This document shows, piece by piece, positions 32,501-63,911 of a stretch of DNA of 64,000 nt. Position 1 is the first letter of the stretch, and each line of letters opens with the position of its first letter. The notes beneath the pieces were generated by a model that made no database searches, was not told where the DNA came from, and saw only the letters and a list, made by a program, of their open reading frames with translations. The DNA lies in contig CM060465.1 in assembly GCA_030544235.1 (NCBI GenBank), positions 6,441,001 to 6,505,000 on the forward strand, written 5' to 3'. The DNA comes from Lepturacanthus savala (Eukaryota; Chordata; Actinopteri; Scombriformes; Trichiuridae). The translations under genes and the position numbers were made by a program.

Positions 32501-35500
32501 TAGAAGCTAGGCTAGAAGTAGAAGCTAGACTGCAGAAGTAGAAGCTAGACTGTAGAAGTAGAATCTAGATTGTAGAAGTAGAATCTAGATTGTAGAAGTA
32601 GAAGCTAGATTGTAGAAGTAGAAACTAGACTGTAGAAGTAGAAACTACACTGTAGAAGTAGAAGCTAGACAGTAGAAGTAGAAACTAGACTGTAGAAGTA
32701 GAAACTACACTGTAGAAGTAGAAGCTAGACAGTAGAAGTAGAAACTACACTGTAGAAGTAGAAGCTAGACTGTAGAAGTAGAAGCTAGACTTTAGAAGTA
32801 GAAGCTAGACTACTAGTAGAAACTAGACAAGTAGTAGAAACTAGACAATAGAAACTAGACAGTAGAAGTAGAAGCTAGACTGTAGAAGTAGAAACTAGAT
32901 TGTAGAAGTAAAAACTAGACTGTAGAAGTAGAAACTAGACTAGTAGTAGAAACTAGACAGTAGAAGTAGAAGCTAGATTGTAGAAGTAGAAACTAGACAG
33001 TAGAAGTAGAAACTAGACTGTAGAAGTAGAAACTAGATTGTAGAAGTAGAAACTAGATTGTAGAAGTAGAAACTAGACTGCAGAAGTAGAAACTAGACTG
33101 TAGAAGTAGAAACTAGACTGTAGAAGTAGAAACTAGACTGTAGAAGTAGAAACTAGATTGTAGAAGTAGAAACTAGACTGTAGAAGTAGAAACTAGACTG
33201 TAGAAGTAGAAGCTAGGCTTTACCAGTCATGCATTCGTGTAATCACTCCTTTCAGAATTTGTGTAATGAAACGTCAAATATAGTTTCAACTCGATATGAT
33301 TTTGGAAATCATTTGACACGCAAATCAAAATCATTATTAAAATTAAAGTTAATTAAATTCCACAGCCTTACTGGCGAATGATTTAGGACTCGTGTCTGAT
33401 GTGAAAACGATCGCTTTTGATTCATTACCCGTCTCTACGGTTCAGATTAACACATCTTTGTGTTCACTCGTGTCCAAACGGTGCAGTGCTACCATACCAT
33501 GCTAAACACTGGATGAGGATATTGAACTATCTCTTTTTCATATATAGTCTTTATATTCTGTTTTTTGAGGAGAGTTGATTTTTTTTCCAGCAGTCAAACA
33601 CTGCACGCTGGAAACCCAGCGCAGCACCAGAAATCCCTGGATGCGTGTCATTTCTGAGGGGAAAAGTAAAAGGTAAAGCCAACTTGTTACTGAACAAGTA
33701 AACCCAAGTTCTGTGTTTGCAACACATCTACATGACCAGTCTACCTTCTCAAAAGCTTTCAGTGTGATCTTGTACTGCAACGTTGCCCCACCAGGAATGT
33801 TATATTTTGCATTTCCTGCATTCCCAAAGCCATACCTACAAAAACAAGGAAAATACACCCATCAATTCCAGTTAACTTCAGTGTTACAATGTAGTGTAAT
33901 GGAAACTTCTGTTAATAATAATAATTTTATTAAATTTTTCATGGCAACACAAAAAATTGCCGAACAGTGCCACATGTTTTTTTGGTAGATATATATAATA
34001 TGAGAGATGCGATCATACTTGGGCTTCATGGTAAACAGAGCTTCCTCTCCTTGTTCCATAGCTAAGATGGCAGTCTCCACTCCAACGGGCAAGCCAAGAC
34101 TCTCTCCATCTCCGATCTCAAACTTCAGTTCCCTCTCGTCGAACACACGTCCCTCACAGGTTCCCTCCACAGTTACTGAAAGAGGATGAAAAGGTCCCAG
34201 GGTAAGAATTAACATACAGTAGATTTACAGCTGTAGACAAGTGACACAATTTTCCAGCTGCTAATCAAAATGCTTTAAAGATACCTGCTGTACAGTTTGA
34301 GTCGCTAATGGACAGCTTTGCTGTTCCACTGTATAAAAAACCCTTACACTGACACAGGGGCTCCTCCCTTAGGGTACTGGTCCTGTATGCTAGGTACCAC
34401 AACCAATAGGGTTATTAAAATGGTAAGGGTACGTAAACGCTAAAATAAGTGTATCCTACCAATAATGAAAAAATTAGAGCAGTTTCCCGCAATGTTTTAG
34501 AGTTAAGGCAACAACAAATACCCCTTGCCCCACCTACGTCCCTCCAAAAAAAAAAAAAAAATACAAATAAATAAAAAACAAACAAACCCTCAACACATGG
34601 CAGTGTAACATCGCTCAAAAACAACATGCTAAGGTGTTAGCAGGTTTAGCTACTACTTTATTCCTCATACTAAACACAGGCCTCTCTGGCCGCAGCCAAT
34701 GCCAAAACAAGAAGCTCAGTAAGAAGAGTTCACAAATGCCGCTGTCTCTTCTTTCAGAGAACCTCTCCAGACAGCATTACACGCCAGCTGCAGAATCTTA
34801 CTCCAAGATGCGTTCAACAGAGCCTAAACTTATTTACTTTAAAAACTGTGTTCTTGTAGTTCATTTGCACACAAATAAATTATTGAATTTTAACATTGTC
34901 AAAGACATTTTCTATTAGAAACTGAACGACCATACCTTATATTATTGCCAAAGATATGAGGCCATGTTGTCTAATGGAAAATCAATATTTGTAAATGTGA
35001 ATTGAGAATTGCTAATAATTGAATATCAGTTAGTAATCGAATCAAATCAGGAAACTGACAGATTAACCACCTCTACTGGAAATGGGGCCATAAGTGCTGC
35101 ATGCAGATGTGTATTAACTTGCTCTGTATACAACTGTCCTGCTAGTCAATATCAATAACACTGGTATAAAAGTGGAACTTGAGCCTTGAAAAGGAAAGGA
35201 AATATGAACCTTTAGAAAGAAAACTATTGTGCCAGTTCAGCGTGAATCTACTTGTAGAATGAAAGGGAGGAGTTTATATTGAGAACAAAAAGAAGTTTTG
35301 ATAGTATCAAGTATCAAACCCAGTGAGAAAAGTGAAAGATGGCTGTGAAAGTGTGTTTACCTTCATGTAAACGTGGATGTTTCACAGAGAGGAAGACAGT
35401 CTTATTGAAAAACTCACTGATCATATTCACACAGTTAATCTCCTGAAGCTGCTCAGTACAAACGCAATCTGACTGGCTCCTATTCAGCAGCTCTAGACTA

Positions 35501-38009
35501 TGTATGCATCTATGTTCATTAATATTCACAGGTACATGATTAACTGTCCTTCCAGGCTACACATCTGCTTTGGAGAACATTACAAGACAATTATACATTT
35601 TACTACAGAGAAAGGATGCATGATCTCCAGTAAGCTATGACCTTGACATGATGTAAATGGCGTAGGTTTCTTAGTATGTTTTTAGCCATATTTAAAGCAA
35701 CTACCTTCCATAAATCCCCAGGTTACTGGAGAGACCATTTCAGTGGTGTTCAATGAGGGTCGGCTGCCCCCCCCCCCCCCATTTTCACTGCTTAGAATTA
35801 TCCTAGATCCAATGACCTTCTGATCACAAGCTTCCTTCTCTAAACTTTAGGCCCCATGTAAGTGGCTTTAATTGATTCAAAGAATACTGCCTCAAACATT
35901 TAATGTGCCTAATCTTCATCCACTCTATACTCAATGTAGATTTCAACATAAATGTTCATCATAATGTAACACAACACAAACGATAGTCTCCATCTTTAGA
36001 TATAATCTTGTCCAGGTACATGAATTGTTTTGGCCAAACCACAAACATGAGCCGTTTTATCATAGGCTTGTTGCTACAAGCACCACAGAAATGTTGGATA
36101 AAGTCAAAATACCAACCTGGAAGTCCAGTTTAAAAAACACTGCAGCAGTTTCTCCTCATTTGACTAAATGTATGTATGGAGTGAAATTGTGCCCTTATTA
36201 TATATCTGAGGCAAACAGCAGGATTAATATGATTGTTTGTTTGTTGTTTTTTTTTACCTGCAATGTACACTTGGCCAATGCATTAAATTGTCAGGTGATG
36301 TCGGGGTGGACTGCAGCAAAATGCAGACCTCTCCCTGTATTGATGCATTCCTGCCAAGCAACCACTGTTGTTTCATATTGAAATGAAAGAATGGTGCGTT
36401 TCTTCATTGTCTACATGTAGCCCAAACCTATTGTAGTTTCTTTGTTGGCTCTAGGGAATGTCACTCAAACAGTTATTTCCTCTCCACATAAAAACCAAAC
36501 TCAGGGAAGGCAGTGTCCTCCCGTGTCCTCCCCTGTCCCCCCCCCCAAAAAAAAGGAGAAATCTATTTTAACCATCATAAAATCCAGTTGACTCCAGCCT
36601 CCAATCTCCTTGAAGCATGAAATTACAAAGACTGCACAGCCACCCTTTCAAACCCACATGGTATAAATGTTTGTTGAACCAACATTTATTAAAATATCAC
36701 TATTACATATTAATTAAGCAATTATTCTTTAATGACTTTTGGTGATGCTGATATATTGTTATACTTTAAACCCCCCTCTAAGATAAAAAAGGGAATTTCC
36801 CTCCATCTTAGTAATAAATAACAGCATATCAAGCGTTACCTTCAACAGCAGCTCCTTCATTAGGCTTGGAATATCCCTGCCCTTTAGTGACAATGCGGCG
36901 GATTATCCCTCCATCCTCTTGCTCTGTTATGTCCTCTCCTCGAAATTCAAACAGTTCCACCTGCAGGTGAGACAATGTAAATTAATAATCATGGGTCCAA
37001 CTACAAACCATAAACTAATTGGAATACCCTAAACATTACCTCAAAAATGAGAGTGGCATTGGGAGGTATCTTGGGTGGGCTGCCTGCAGATCCATATGCA
37101 CACTCTGGTTTACAGATGAGCTGGCACACCTCCCCCACTTTCATAGTGGCTATACCGATGTCCCATGCCTTTATTACCTGACCTAAACACAGAACACTTG
37201 ATGAAGTAAATTCTGCTTTCCCCCCCCCCCCCAACCACGGCAGGTGAACGTTCATGTTCCCACTGAGATAGAAACCGACCTTTGCCCAACTCAAAGGAGA
37301 ACTTCTCTCCTCTGTCTCTGCTGGAGTCAAACAGAGTTCCGTCCAGAAGTGTCCCTACATAGTGGACAAACACCTTGTCACCAGTCATAGGCAGATCTGT
37401 GCCCGTTCCTTCCCTCTTCACCAACTGGAAGAAAGCAGAAACAGTAAAATAAATTAACAATAAAAAAATAGACATGTAAAGCAGCTTCACACGTCACTCT
37501 CTGCAGCCTGGTGTTTTTTGTACCATAGTAAGAGAAGTTAAGAAATAATTTATTAACGTAAACTGGTCTCACTCAAAGGGTGAATACGTGCACGAATATT
37601 AAATTAACACATTTGTGCTGCTTGGCATGTGGAGGGTTGGAGTATGACTATCCATGTCATTGACATGTTGTACAATTAGTCAGCCATGAAACCATTGGAA
37701 AGCAAACGAGAAAAGCAGCGCTAAATACGCGTTTGGCTCCAGTGAAACCCTTCTGCCCTAACTATCCAGCTGCTTTTTTTGCGATTGCGTGCGGTGTAGC
37801 TTAGCTAACAAACAGCTAGCATTAGCCTAGCCGAGTGAGTGATCAACCAGCACGCGGCTTATCTCTCCGCTAGCAACACCGACATGCTGCAGCACAACAC
37901 TGGACTTCACCTTTAAAACACCCCCGTCTCTCTTCGGACTGATGTCCTCTCCCTCCATGGAGATGGCGTGTTGTCCTTCACTTGTCTGCTCCTCTGCAGT
38001 CATTGTCAT
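29574..38009 (-). CDS. fkbp4: FK506-binding protein 4 (FKBP52), Hsp90 co-chaperone, complete
   Basis: Peptidyl-prolyl isomerase co-chaperone of Hsp90 in steroid-receptor complexes. Exons in coding order: 37911-38009, 37280-37424, 37040-37182, 36840-36960, 34019-34175, 33745-33835, 31594-31677, 31304-31489, 31014-31157, 29794-29889, 29574-29672. The sum is 1365 nt, or 454 residues plus TAA; human FKBP4 has 459. The FK1 domain (about 34-140) has VFVHYVGTLLDGTLFDSS, QVIKAWDIGIATMKVGE and AYGSAGSPPKIPPNA. FK2 (about 150-260) has VTVEGTCEGRVFDERELKF and KYGFGNAG and looks divergent, as in the family. Three TPR units follow (EQKYKQASVQYKRIVSWLE; AAYLNLAMCFLKLQ; EKALFRRGEALCVMKEFYKA), the Hsp90 docking part. 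The C-terminus is short, acidic and lysine-rich. Two in-frame ATGs lie six bases apart (38009 and 38003); the second matches the human MTAEE start. FKBP5 is less likely because the order and the DISPK-type N-terminus match FKBP4. Confidence 0.96.
32288..33216. repeat. 20-bp minisatellite (about 45 units) in fkbp4 intron 6
   Basis: A tandem array with unit GTAGAAGTAGAAACTAGACT and variants (AACTAGATTG, GCTAGACAGT, a few shortened units). It fills about half of the intron between fkbp4 exons 33745-33835 and 31594-31677. Units differ at one to three positions and higher-order blocks are visible, so the array has grown by unequal exchange or slippage. There is no unique spacer between units, so it is not a CRISPR array. 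Confidence 0.95.
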
Positions 38010-38236
38010 AAACAGACCTCCTCCTGCTCTCAGCTCAACTCAAAGCGACCTAACACTGGCTGATAGCAGCAGCTGCTAAAGCTACTTCTGAGCAGTCCAC
38101 CGGTTCTCTTTAAACGGATAAAACGCAGGCTACAGGTTCTGGACTCTCTGTGAAACAGCCACACTAGGAACTAGTGCTTCCAGGTCCACGTTGTCTCGCA
38201 GTCTAGCCACTGACAACCGCTTAAAAGGAGGGCAGA

Positions 38237-38249
38237 GAAGTTTCCAGAC
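38237..38249. promoter_or_regulatory. Candidate heat-shock element upstream of fkbp4
   Basis: The sequence GAAGTTTCCAGAC reads GAA-nn-TTC-nn-GAc: two perfect HSF1 half-sites and a third with one mismatch, about 230 bp upstream of the fkbp4 start codon. FKBP4 (HSP56) is known as a heat-shock responsive gene, so the site is plausible. Such short motifs also arise by chance. Confidence 0.4.
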
Positions 38250-38339
38250 ATTAGGAGGAACCAGGGGGATGAGCCCGCACTGGTGGCGTTACATTTACGC
38301 CACCGGCACCTCCCGGAGAAGGAGCACATTCCCCTAGTG

Positions 38340-38901
38340 CAGGGGAGTCAAAGTCACTTTCATCCCGGGCCACACCAAAGCCACCAAAGCGACAAGTATA
38401 AAGATCATATGTACCTACGTATTATTATAATAATAATTATAAAGTATTTAAAAATATGCTGATGCAGAAATAATGTGATGTTGTTGGTGTCTAATTATTA
38501 AAATGCTGCAGCAAAACATGTAAAATCATCACAGATATCTAGAGACTCATACAATAATATGCTGATAACCACTATTAACTATTGGATTTATTTAATGGAT
38601 GTTTCAAAGATTGGAATCTATGGTTTTATGTTGCTATGCTAAATATTAAAGAATAGAAAGAACAAGAAAGTAATGACAGATGTACTTCAACAAAGGGAAA
38701 GAAGGAAAAACAGAAACTTTCCTGTTTTTAAACAACCTTCGTGGCCGATTGAGAAAAGATGTTGGAGTTAATGTTGTTAAGTTCAAACATTTATTCACTT
38801 TCTCTCAATAAATCACACAAGTCAGTGAAGCTCTGGAGGGGCCACAGAAAATGAGGTGGTGGCCCAGATCTGGCCCCCGGGCCTTGGGTTGGACACATAT
38901 G
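38340..38901. mobile_element. Probable hAT-like MITE between fkbp4 and ddx11
   Basis: Left end CAGGGGAGTCAAAGTCA followed by GGGCCACACC, right end GGCCCAGATCTGGCCCCCGG then TTGGGTTGGACACATATG. This pairing is common in hAT-like elements of the CAGGGGTGTCAAA type, but the right end is decayed and no clear duplication is seen. Confidence 0.5.
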
Positions 38902-40324
38902 ACCTCTGTGGCATCTCTCTCACTTTTTTCTTTTTCTTTTTTTTCTTTTTGTTTTAGTATTGTATGTATATTGTATTGCAATTGTTTAATAATACATTTA
39001 AACAATTCAACTTAACTGATACATCACCTTCCATACAATGACTGCAGCTCCCCCCCAGATAAATCAGAGCAGTTGTAAGATGATTAAAGAGAGAGGAAAA
39101 AACAAAGTTCATATGTTTGCATTTTTGGCCTTTTTTTCTATAATCTTCTGGTGAAATATTGGATCATTTGAGAATAATTGAAATATGAAAAGTGTTATGG
39201 ATATATTTGTAATATGAAGAGAGTGATTTCCAAGGTTTTATTGTTATAAAGGTGGACACACCAACCATACAATCAAGTTTCTGGTCTGTCTCTTAGTATG
39301 CATTTATAGATTTAATGATGACATGAATCATGATGACAGATAAGATAACAGCCAAGTAGCATGAGTTAAAACGTGCATCCTTATCACACAGAGAGTCTTG
39401 CTCAGGGCTGCCTCTGGCCAAATTTGGGGAATAAGCAGAATTTTATTTTGAGGACTAGACATACAAGCAGATTGTTAAGATTTGTTTTCATCTACATGGC
39501 AAATTATGCAATTTAATTAATGTAAATATTAACCTTACAGAGATTAAAATGCAATTAATGCAAATACAATTACAATTATACACTTTTTTTACATTTTGCA
39601 TTCTTTAATCATCTTTTTGTTGCTGCAATGCTATACATTTTCCATTACCTGTCAAGTCAATGATTATTTTAATTTATCTTAATTTATGTCATCTTCTATT
39701 GTTATGAATTAAATTCACTAAGAAATGGCAACATTTTACCTCCATACACTAGCCCCAAACCTCTATTGATGGTATAGAATAAACCTGAACCATCATATGA
39801 CAGCGACAGGTCAATTAGAAAATAGAGGTTTCTGCCAGGTTAATGTAGTTGTTACCTGTTTCACTGCCACCTTCATGCAGATATTGGATTCTTTCCCAGA
39901 ACACAGGAGGTTTGAGGTTATTATTGAGACTATTTCTCATTGTTCAATAATAACATATTTGTTTACTTACATGTTCAGAGTTTTAAAAACTTGAAAAACA
40001 TTTAGAACAGGTAAAAATGCAGTTAGTTTGCAATTCTTCTTCTTCTTCTTCTTCTTCTTCTTATTATTATGTATTAATAGCGATTATTAGTCTATAGCTT
40101 CTGGATTTTGCTCTCAAATCGTACCAGATTGCTGCATTTAAATGAACACTCGTCGAGTTTGGAAATGGAAATACTCGAGTAATCCAAGTAGCAAAACAGT
40201 TACTTAAGTACAGTAATTGAGCGTCTGTACTTAGTTTCCATCACTGAATTTGGGTGTAACGTTTTAAAGCTCCGCCCACGCAAGTATTATATGACAGTAA
40301 AACAAGCGCTCCTTGCTCTATCTG
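38902..40324. other. Intergenic sequence upstream of ddx11; no gene seen
   Basis: AT-rich DNA with a short (CTT)n run near 40037-40063. No coding block recognised. Confidence 0.5.
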
Positions 40325-40436
40325 GCTCCCTATTGGTCAGACTTCGTGTTCTCCGCTGTGTGTTGGCGCGGTTGTTGAATATCGGGAGAATCGCAGCAAT
40401 AACACGGGTTAAAACTCTAGTTTCAGGAATCTGTAG
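40325..40436 (+). promoter_or_regulatory. Probable ddx11 promoter and non-coding first exon
   Basis: A CpG-containing segment carries an inverted CCAAT box (ATTGG, 40332-40336) and an E2F-like site TTGGCGCG (40363-40370), followed by a donor CTGTAG|GTAAGT after 40436. The ddx11 coding exon at 44172 begins with an AG acceptor four bases before its ATG, so a non-coding upstream exon is required. This is the best candidate in sight; the join is inferred. Confidence 0.45.
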
Positions 40437-41128
40437 GTAAGTAAATGTTATAACCTGATAGAGACGATACTAAACAGCAGCGGATACATAAGACTTCAGC
40501 TGATTAACGGGCTAGGACCGTTAGTAAAGTCAGCTAGCTAACCAAACCTATGGACGTACGCTGTGAATTAAAGACAGAAGATAGCGTTCTCGTTTTCATT
40601 TTTGCTTAGACAATGTTTAAAATCACCTGTAAGCTGGTTTCCACAGAATATAACGAGTGAGCCGTTAGTTGGTTATCGATTTGGTTGATGAAAGTGAGTC
40701 AGGAAGTCCTCTGGCTTCTATCACTTTGATTGATCTGCACAGAATCCAGTCTGATAGCAGGATACCTGGTACCTTTGTGTTTAGTGGTGGTGGTCAAGAA
40801 GTACATTTCCTCTGTACTCAAGTAGCATTTGCAAGTAAGACTATTTGCATTTGATGCTACTTTATACTTAGATTGCGTTAAATTTCAGAGGGAAATCTTA
40901 TACGTTCGTCTCCCTGCATTTATCTAACAGCTTTATTTTCTTTTCAGATGCAGAGTTGTAGTTAGACATGTATCACTATAAACTAAATTTGAATAATTTA
41001 CATTTGAATTGTTTAACTTAACTTAGAAAAATGAATCTGAATATTTTTCTCTTCATTTATTTGTTTTGAAACTGAATTGCAGTAAACTAGAAACTAGTAA
41101 TTCTTGCACTTACTCAACATTCATTCAT

Positions 41129-41200
41129 TCATTTTCTATAACCGCTTATTCCTCATTAGGGTCGCTGGGGTCTGCTGGAGCCAATCCCAACACATTACAT
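41129..41200 (-). mobile_element. SINE-like 3'-end fragment with ATTC tail
   Basis: ATTCATTCATTC followed by TTCTATAACCGCTTATTCC and GGGTCGCTGGGGTCTGCTGG, the tail part of the SINE family in reverse. Located in ddx11 intron 1. Confidence 0.8.
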
Positions 41201-41632
41201 CATTGACATTATTATTTATTATTATTGACATACAAACATACTGAAATTCACACTACAGTGACTTTTTGAATCGTTTTTACATTTTCTTTTCACATCTATA
41301 CAAGTCAAACCTGACGTAATGTGGCATAAGGGAGAGCATAAGAGATGCATGTGCTGCAGAAGATTTTTCAATCACATTCAGTGATCTAATTCTTGCACTT
41401 ACTCAAATAATACATTTTATTACACATTTACTGACTGATGGTATACACAGGAACCTTTGCAGAATCTCGTGCAATGAAGTACCAGGCTACCCTGCAAGCA
41501 AATATGCATTTTGGAAATGATCTGAAAGCAATATATCAATGCATTCAGTTTCTGCTTTATTAATTACACCCAGTCAGAGCTAATGTAGTCTCTCTCAGTA
41601 GTATGGCCCTGACATAAATATGACATTCATGA

Positions 41633-41940
41633 AGGTTGCACTGTGTAGTTTTTGTTGAATTTTCATGGTTATTTTGGAGGCTGTAGTTTGTGCTGTATAA
41701 CAGTGAAAGGTGTTTTTTTAATTCTTTGGCCAGCATGTTCAGGTGTCAGTCAAACATTTGGACACACCGTCTCAGGCAAGGGAACGGAAGGTTAGTTTAA
41801 ACCTGTGACTGGTACTGTATATCAATGAGGACAGGGCTGTTTTGTTAGCCTGCACAAGTTTTAGTGGCACTGAATCTTCAACGCTAACACAATAGTTAGT
41901 CGTACATCAAAAGGAAGGAGACACCAGTGTGGAGGACGAT
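41633..41940 (+). repeat. Dispersed repeat A, copy 2
   Basis: Forward copy of the repeat at 23527-23850, starting near GTTGCACTGTGTAGTTTTTG and ending GGAGACACCAGTGTGGAGGA. High similarity with few indels. In ddx11 intron 1. Confidence 0.85.
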
Positions 41941-43346
41941 GGAGTGAAGTGCTTCCAGTGAGAAGCTGTGATGCTGTAGAGAAATCTTTTATCAGGGCTG
42001 TTCTGGTAGCTATAACAAATAATTCACAAGATTTATTCACAAATATTATTTATTAATACTTGAAGGTGCAGAGTTTTATATATTTATGTTGGTGTGTTGT
42101 ATTAATAAAAAAATACTTTCTCACATTGATAGTTAAAGAGTATATGTAGGTTTTTAGATGTTAAAATAATATAAAATATAAATATTGTAGTTTTTTTTTT
42201 GTCCAGTGAACTTGAAACATAAGAACAGAAACTCAGACATCAGCCCTACGTTTTTTCTGTTGTTTTCTTTTCTGCAAATTCATGCTCTTTGTGATGCATC
42301 AAACTTTTCACAAGCAGCAATTGCTCTCTCCGCTTTGTTCGGAACATAACATCTACACTGTTTTTGAAGCCATTACTAGACTGATTAAAAAAATTCTAGA
42401 ACGTGTGGACTCTGAAGGAGTATATTATAGAGTATATCCATATTCTTAGAGTGTTGATATCACATTTCGGCTGTTTTTGATGCTGTTACTGTTCAGATTT
42501 TAAACATTACAAAATGGCTGTACTCCTAAGGCTTCATATTCTTAAAGGACATCTCCTAGTCAGTAAAGCTTCAGTTACACTTTAGGAACATTCTTCAGCA
42601 GATTATTTTCCAGGCAGAACCAGAAACTATTGGAAGCAGTAAAGCATCAGGCAGCACCACTGAAGATTAGACCACATATTTTACACAGCATCCTTCTTCT
42701 ACTTGGGTGGATGTGTGCAGCAGGGACATGCAGGCATGTTGACTTCATGATACTTTTGCCTCATCACGTTATCTCCTTTATGAGTGGCAGCTGCAGTGTA
42801 GTACAGCTGGTTGATGGCTTCATGCCTGCATCCGATGCCTCCTAGGACCCATTTCAGAATAGAATAAATGTTGAAAAGAACATGTTAGGCATACAAAGTG
42901 GTAAACTGAAACTAAACTACAAACCTCAGAAAATGGGTTTTAAAAACATGCCTGGTCTGTTCCTTCTGGACAAAACTCCTCTCACACCAATTGGCTACTG
43001 TAATTATACTAAACATACAGACAAAAGAACATATTTCCAGACCTGAACTGCTTGTAGTTACTCCTGTAATTCTCACATCATGTGAACTACTGTGGTTTCT
43101 TAGAAGCTTCTAGAATATTTATTTTAAAATCTACAAAAGGTATTTAAATCATTCTATTTAAGGCTGTGAGGCATCAGTGGAACAAAGGGTGTGAACATGA
43201 AGTCGAGACATCAGGTAGCATTTTATCAGCTGCATCCTGACACGTCTACCTGCTACTGATGGTGGTTTCAAAGAACAGAAAACTTTCCAGTTCAGTTACA
43301 CAGTTCTGTCATTTGCTATTGCGGTTAGCTCATTCACACCACTATA

Positions 43347-43379
43347 TCCATCCATCCATCCATCCATCCATCCATCCAT
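43347..43379. repeat. (ATCC)n microsatellite
   Basis: Eight tetranucleotide units in ddx11 intron 1, followed by TTTTCTACAC, which resembles the tail of a SINE otherwise lost. Confidence 0.9.
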
Positions 43380-44175
43380 TTTCTACACAATAGCTCCACC
43401 AAAATGTATTTTTTTCTCTAAACTTCCCACATGTTAGGTGAGAAAACACTGGACTAAACTAGTTAACTGCTTAGAAAACTTCAGCTCCAATAGCTAAAAC
43501 AGTAACATGCAGCTAAACACTGATGCTGCATAATAAACATCTGATGAATAAATATATATATAATAATATATATCAGTCAGTAACTACATCCAGCCCATAA
43601 TACTGATGGACCTTTACTGTAATACTTTCACTGGGATTTGTCATGCATGAGTGTTTGCTGTTTGTAATTTTACTTCAGTAAAGGATCTGAATCATTTTCC
43701 CACCTCTTGTTTGGTGTTAGACATAACATCACTATCAATTTCAGGCTTGTAGCTGATACAGAGCAGTCACAACACGTCTGCTGATTGAGAATGCAGGGCT
43801 TCATTTCATGACTGAGCTAGTGTTTTATTTCTTTTAGCTGTTTTGCTATTTGTGAAGCCACAACGATTAGTTGATTTGTCCATTGATTTCCAACTACTTT
43901 ATAATCGTGTAGTTGTTTTGAGTCATTAAAAAAGAAAAAAATCAACATCCTCAATTCCAGCTCCTCAAATTCAAATATTGTTCCTTTTCCTTCGTCTTCA
44001 GACAATAAACTGAATATCTCTGGGTTGTGGACAAACCAGACCAGCGAGGATGTCCTCCTGGTCTTTGGGATTGACATTTTTCACAATTTTCTGGATCATA
44101 AAATTAATCAATTAATAATGCTGAAAATATAATGATTAGCTGGAGCCCTAATTGTTCTATGTCATCTTCAGGAGC

Positions 44176-54912
<10,737 letters not shown>

Positions 54913-55255
54913 CTTCCCTCCCACTGGGTTCATCTGACACTTTCAAGTACCTGGTTTTGTAACTTTCAGCGTGGAACAAAATCAGAAATGGGAAGATCCT
55001 TGAGGAAAACTGAGTTGTAACAACAGTTTGTATTTCACGAGCCAGTTCAAACTACATGTGTTCTAATGAAAATTATTCAAGGGCCTTTGTAATAAGTTAT
55101 TTATCACAATATTCCCCAAGTTCTTGTGTGCTGCTTTGTTAAGACTGTCAATGTTTGGAGACTTCTGACTGCTCCAGGATAGAGCTCAGCAATTATCCAG
55201 GAATTTCTTCATACTAAATTTATTTTACATTTAACTAAATTGATATTATTTAGAA

Positions 55256-55261
55256 AATAAA
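55256..55261 (+). terminator. Candidate ddx11 polyadenylation signal AATAAA
   Basis: First canonical hexamer downstream of the ddx11 stop codon, about 345 bp after it. Using it would end the transcript before the washc1 stop codon on the other strand. Confidence 0.4.
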
Positions 55262-55449
55262 TTGATCTCAAAATGGGCACTTATCAGTCCGACTCATCAG
55301 GCCTGATAAATTCTTCAAATTTAGTGTGAAACATGTAGGTTTTTATATTCCGCATGTTGAAGTAAATCACTGTAGCAGGTTGTTCATGTGACTGAAACTT
55401 TAAATATTTAAAGCATTCAACGTCAAGTGTTATATAATGCAAAGATCGC

Positions 55450-55455
55450 TTTATT
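55450..55455 (-). terminator. Candidate washc1 polyadenylation signal (AATAAA on minus strand)
   Basis: Reverse-complement hexamer about 340 bp past the washc1 stop codon. Together with the ddx11 signal it leaves under 200 bp between the two convergent transcript ends; with read-through they would overlap. Confidence 0.35.
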
Positions 55456-55792
55456 AGAAGGATGATAGTGAGACGGTTCCTTGATCTCAGTTAGTATTTG
55501 AATAACATCTAGTTTGGTCCGATTAAACTGTTTCAAAATTAATATGAAATCAATATATCGTTAAATTATTTCAGTCTCAGTAATGTTTTGTTCAACTGCT
55601 TGACACAAACTCACTGGCATCATGAGGCCAATTATTGTCCGTTTACCAGTAGCTGCTTTTGTCAGCAGGAGAACTGATCACTTTTAAATGGCCTTGTTGA
55701 GTCATTAGCAGGAAAAAAATGAAAGTCCAAAAATAATTAAAGACTATGAAATGATTCAATTATCAGTGCTGTAAGTGTTCATCTTCCCATTG

Positions 55793-63911
<8,119 letters not shown>

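Noticed and set aside
32288..33216. CRISPR-like array
   Set aside because: Units of 20 bp are contiguous with no unique spacers, in a vertebrate intron: a minisatellite.
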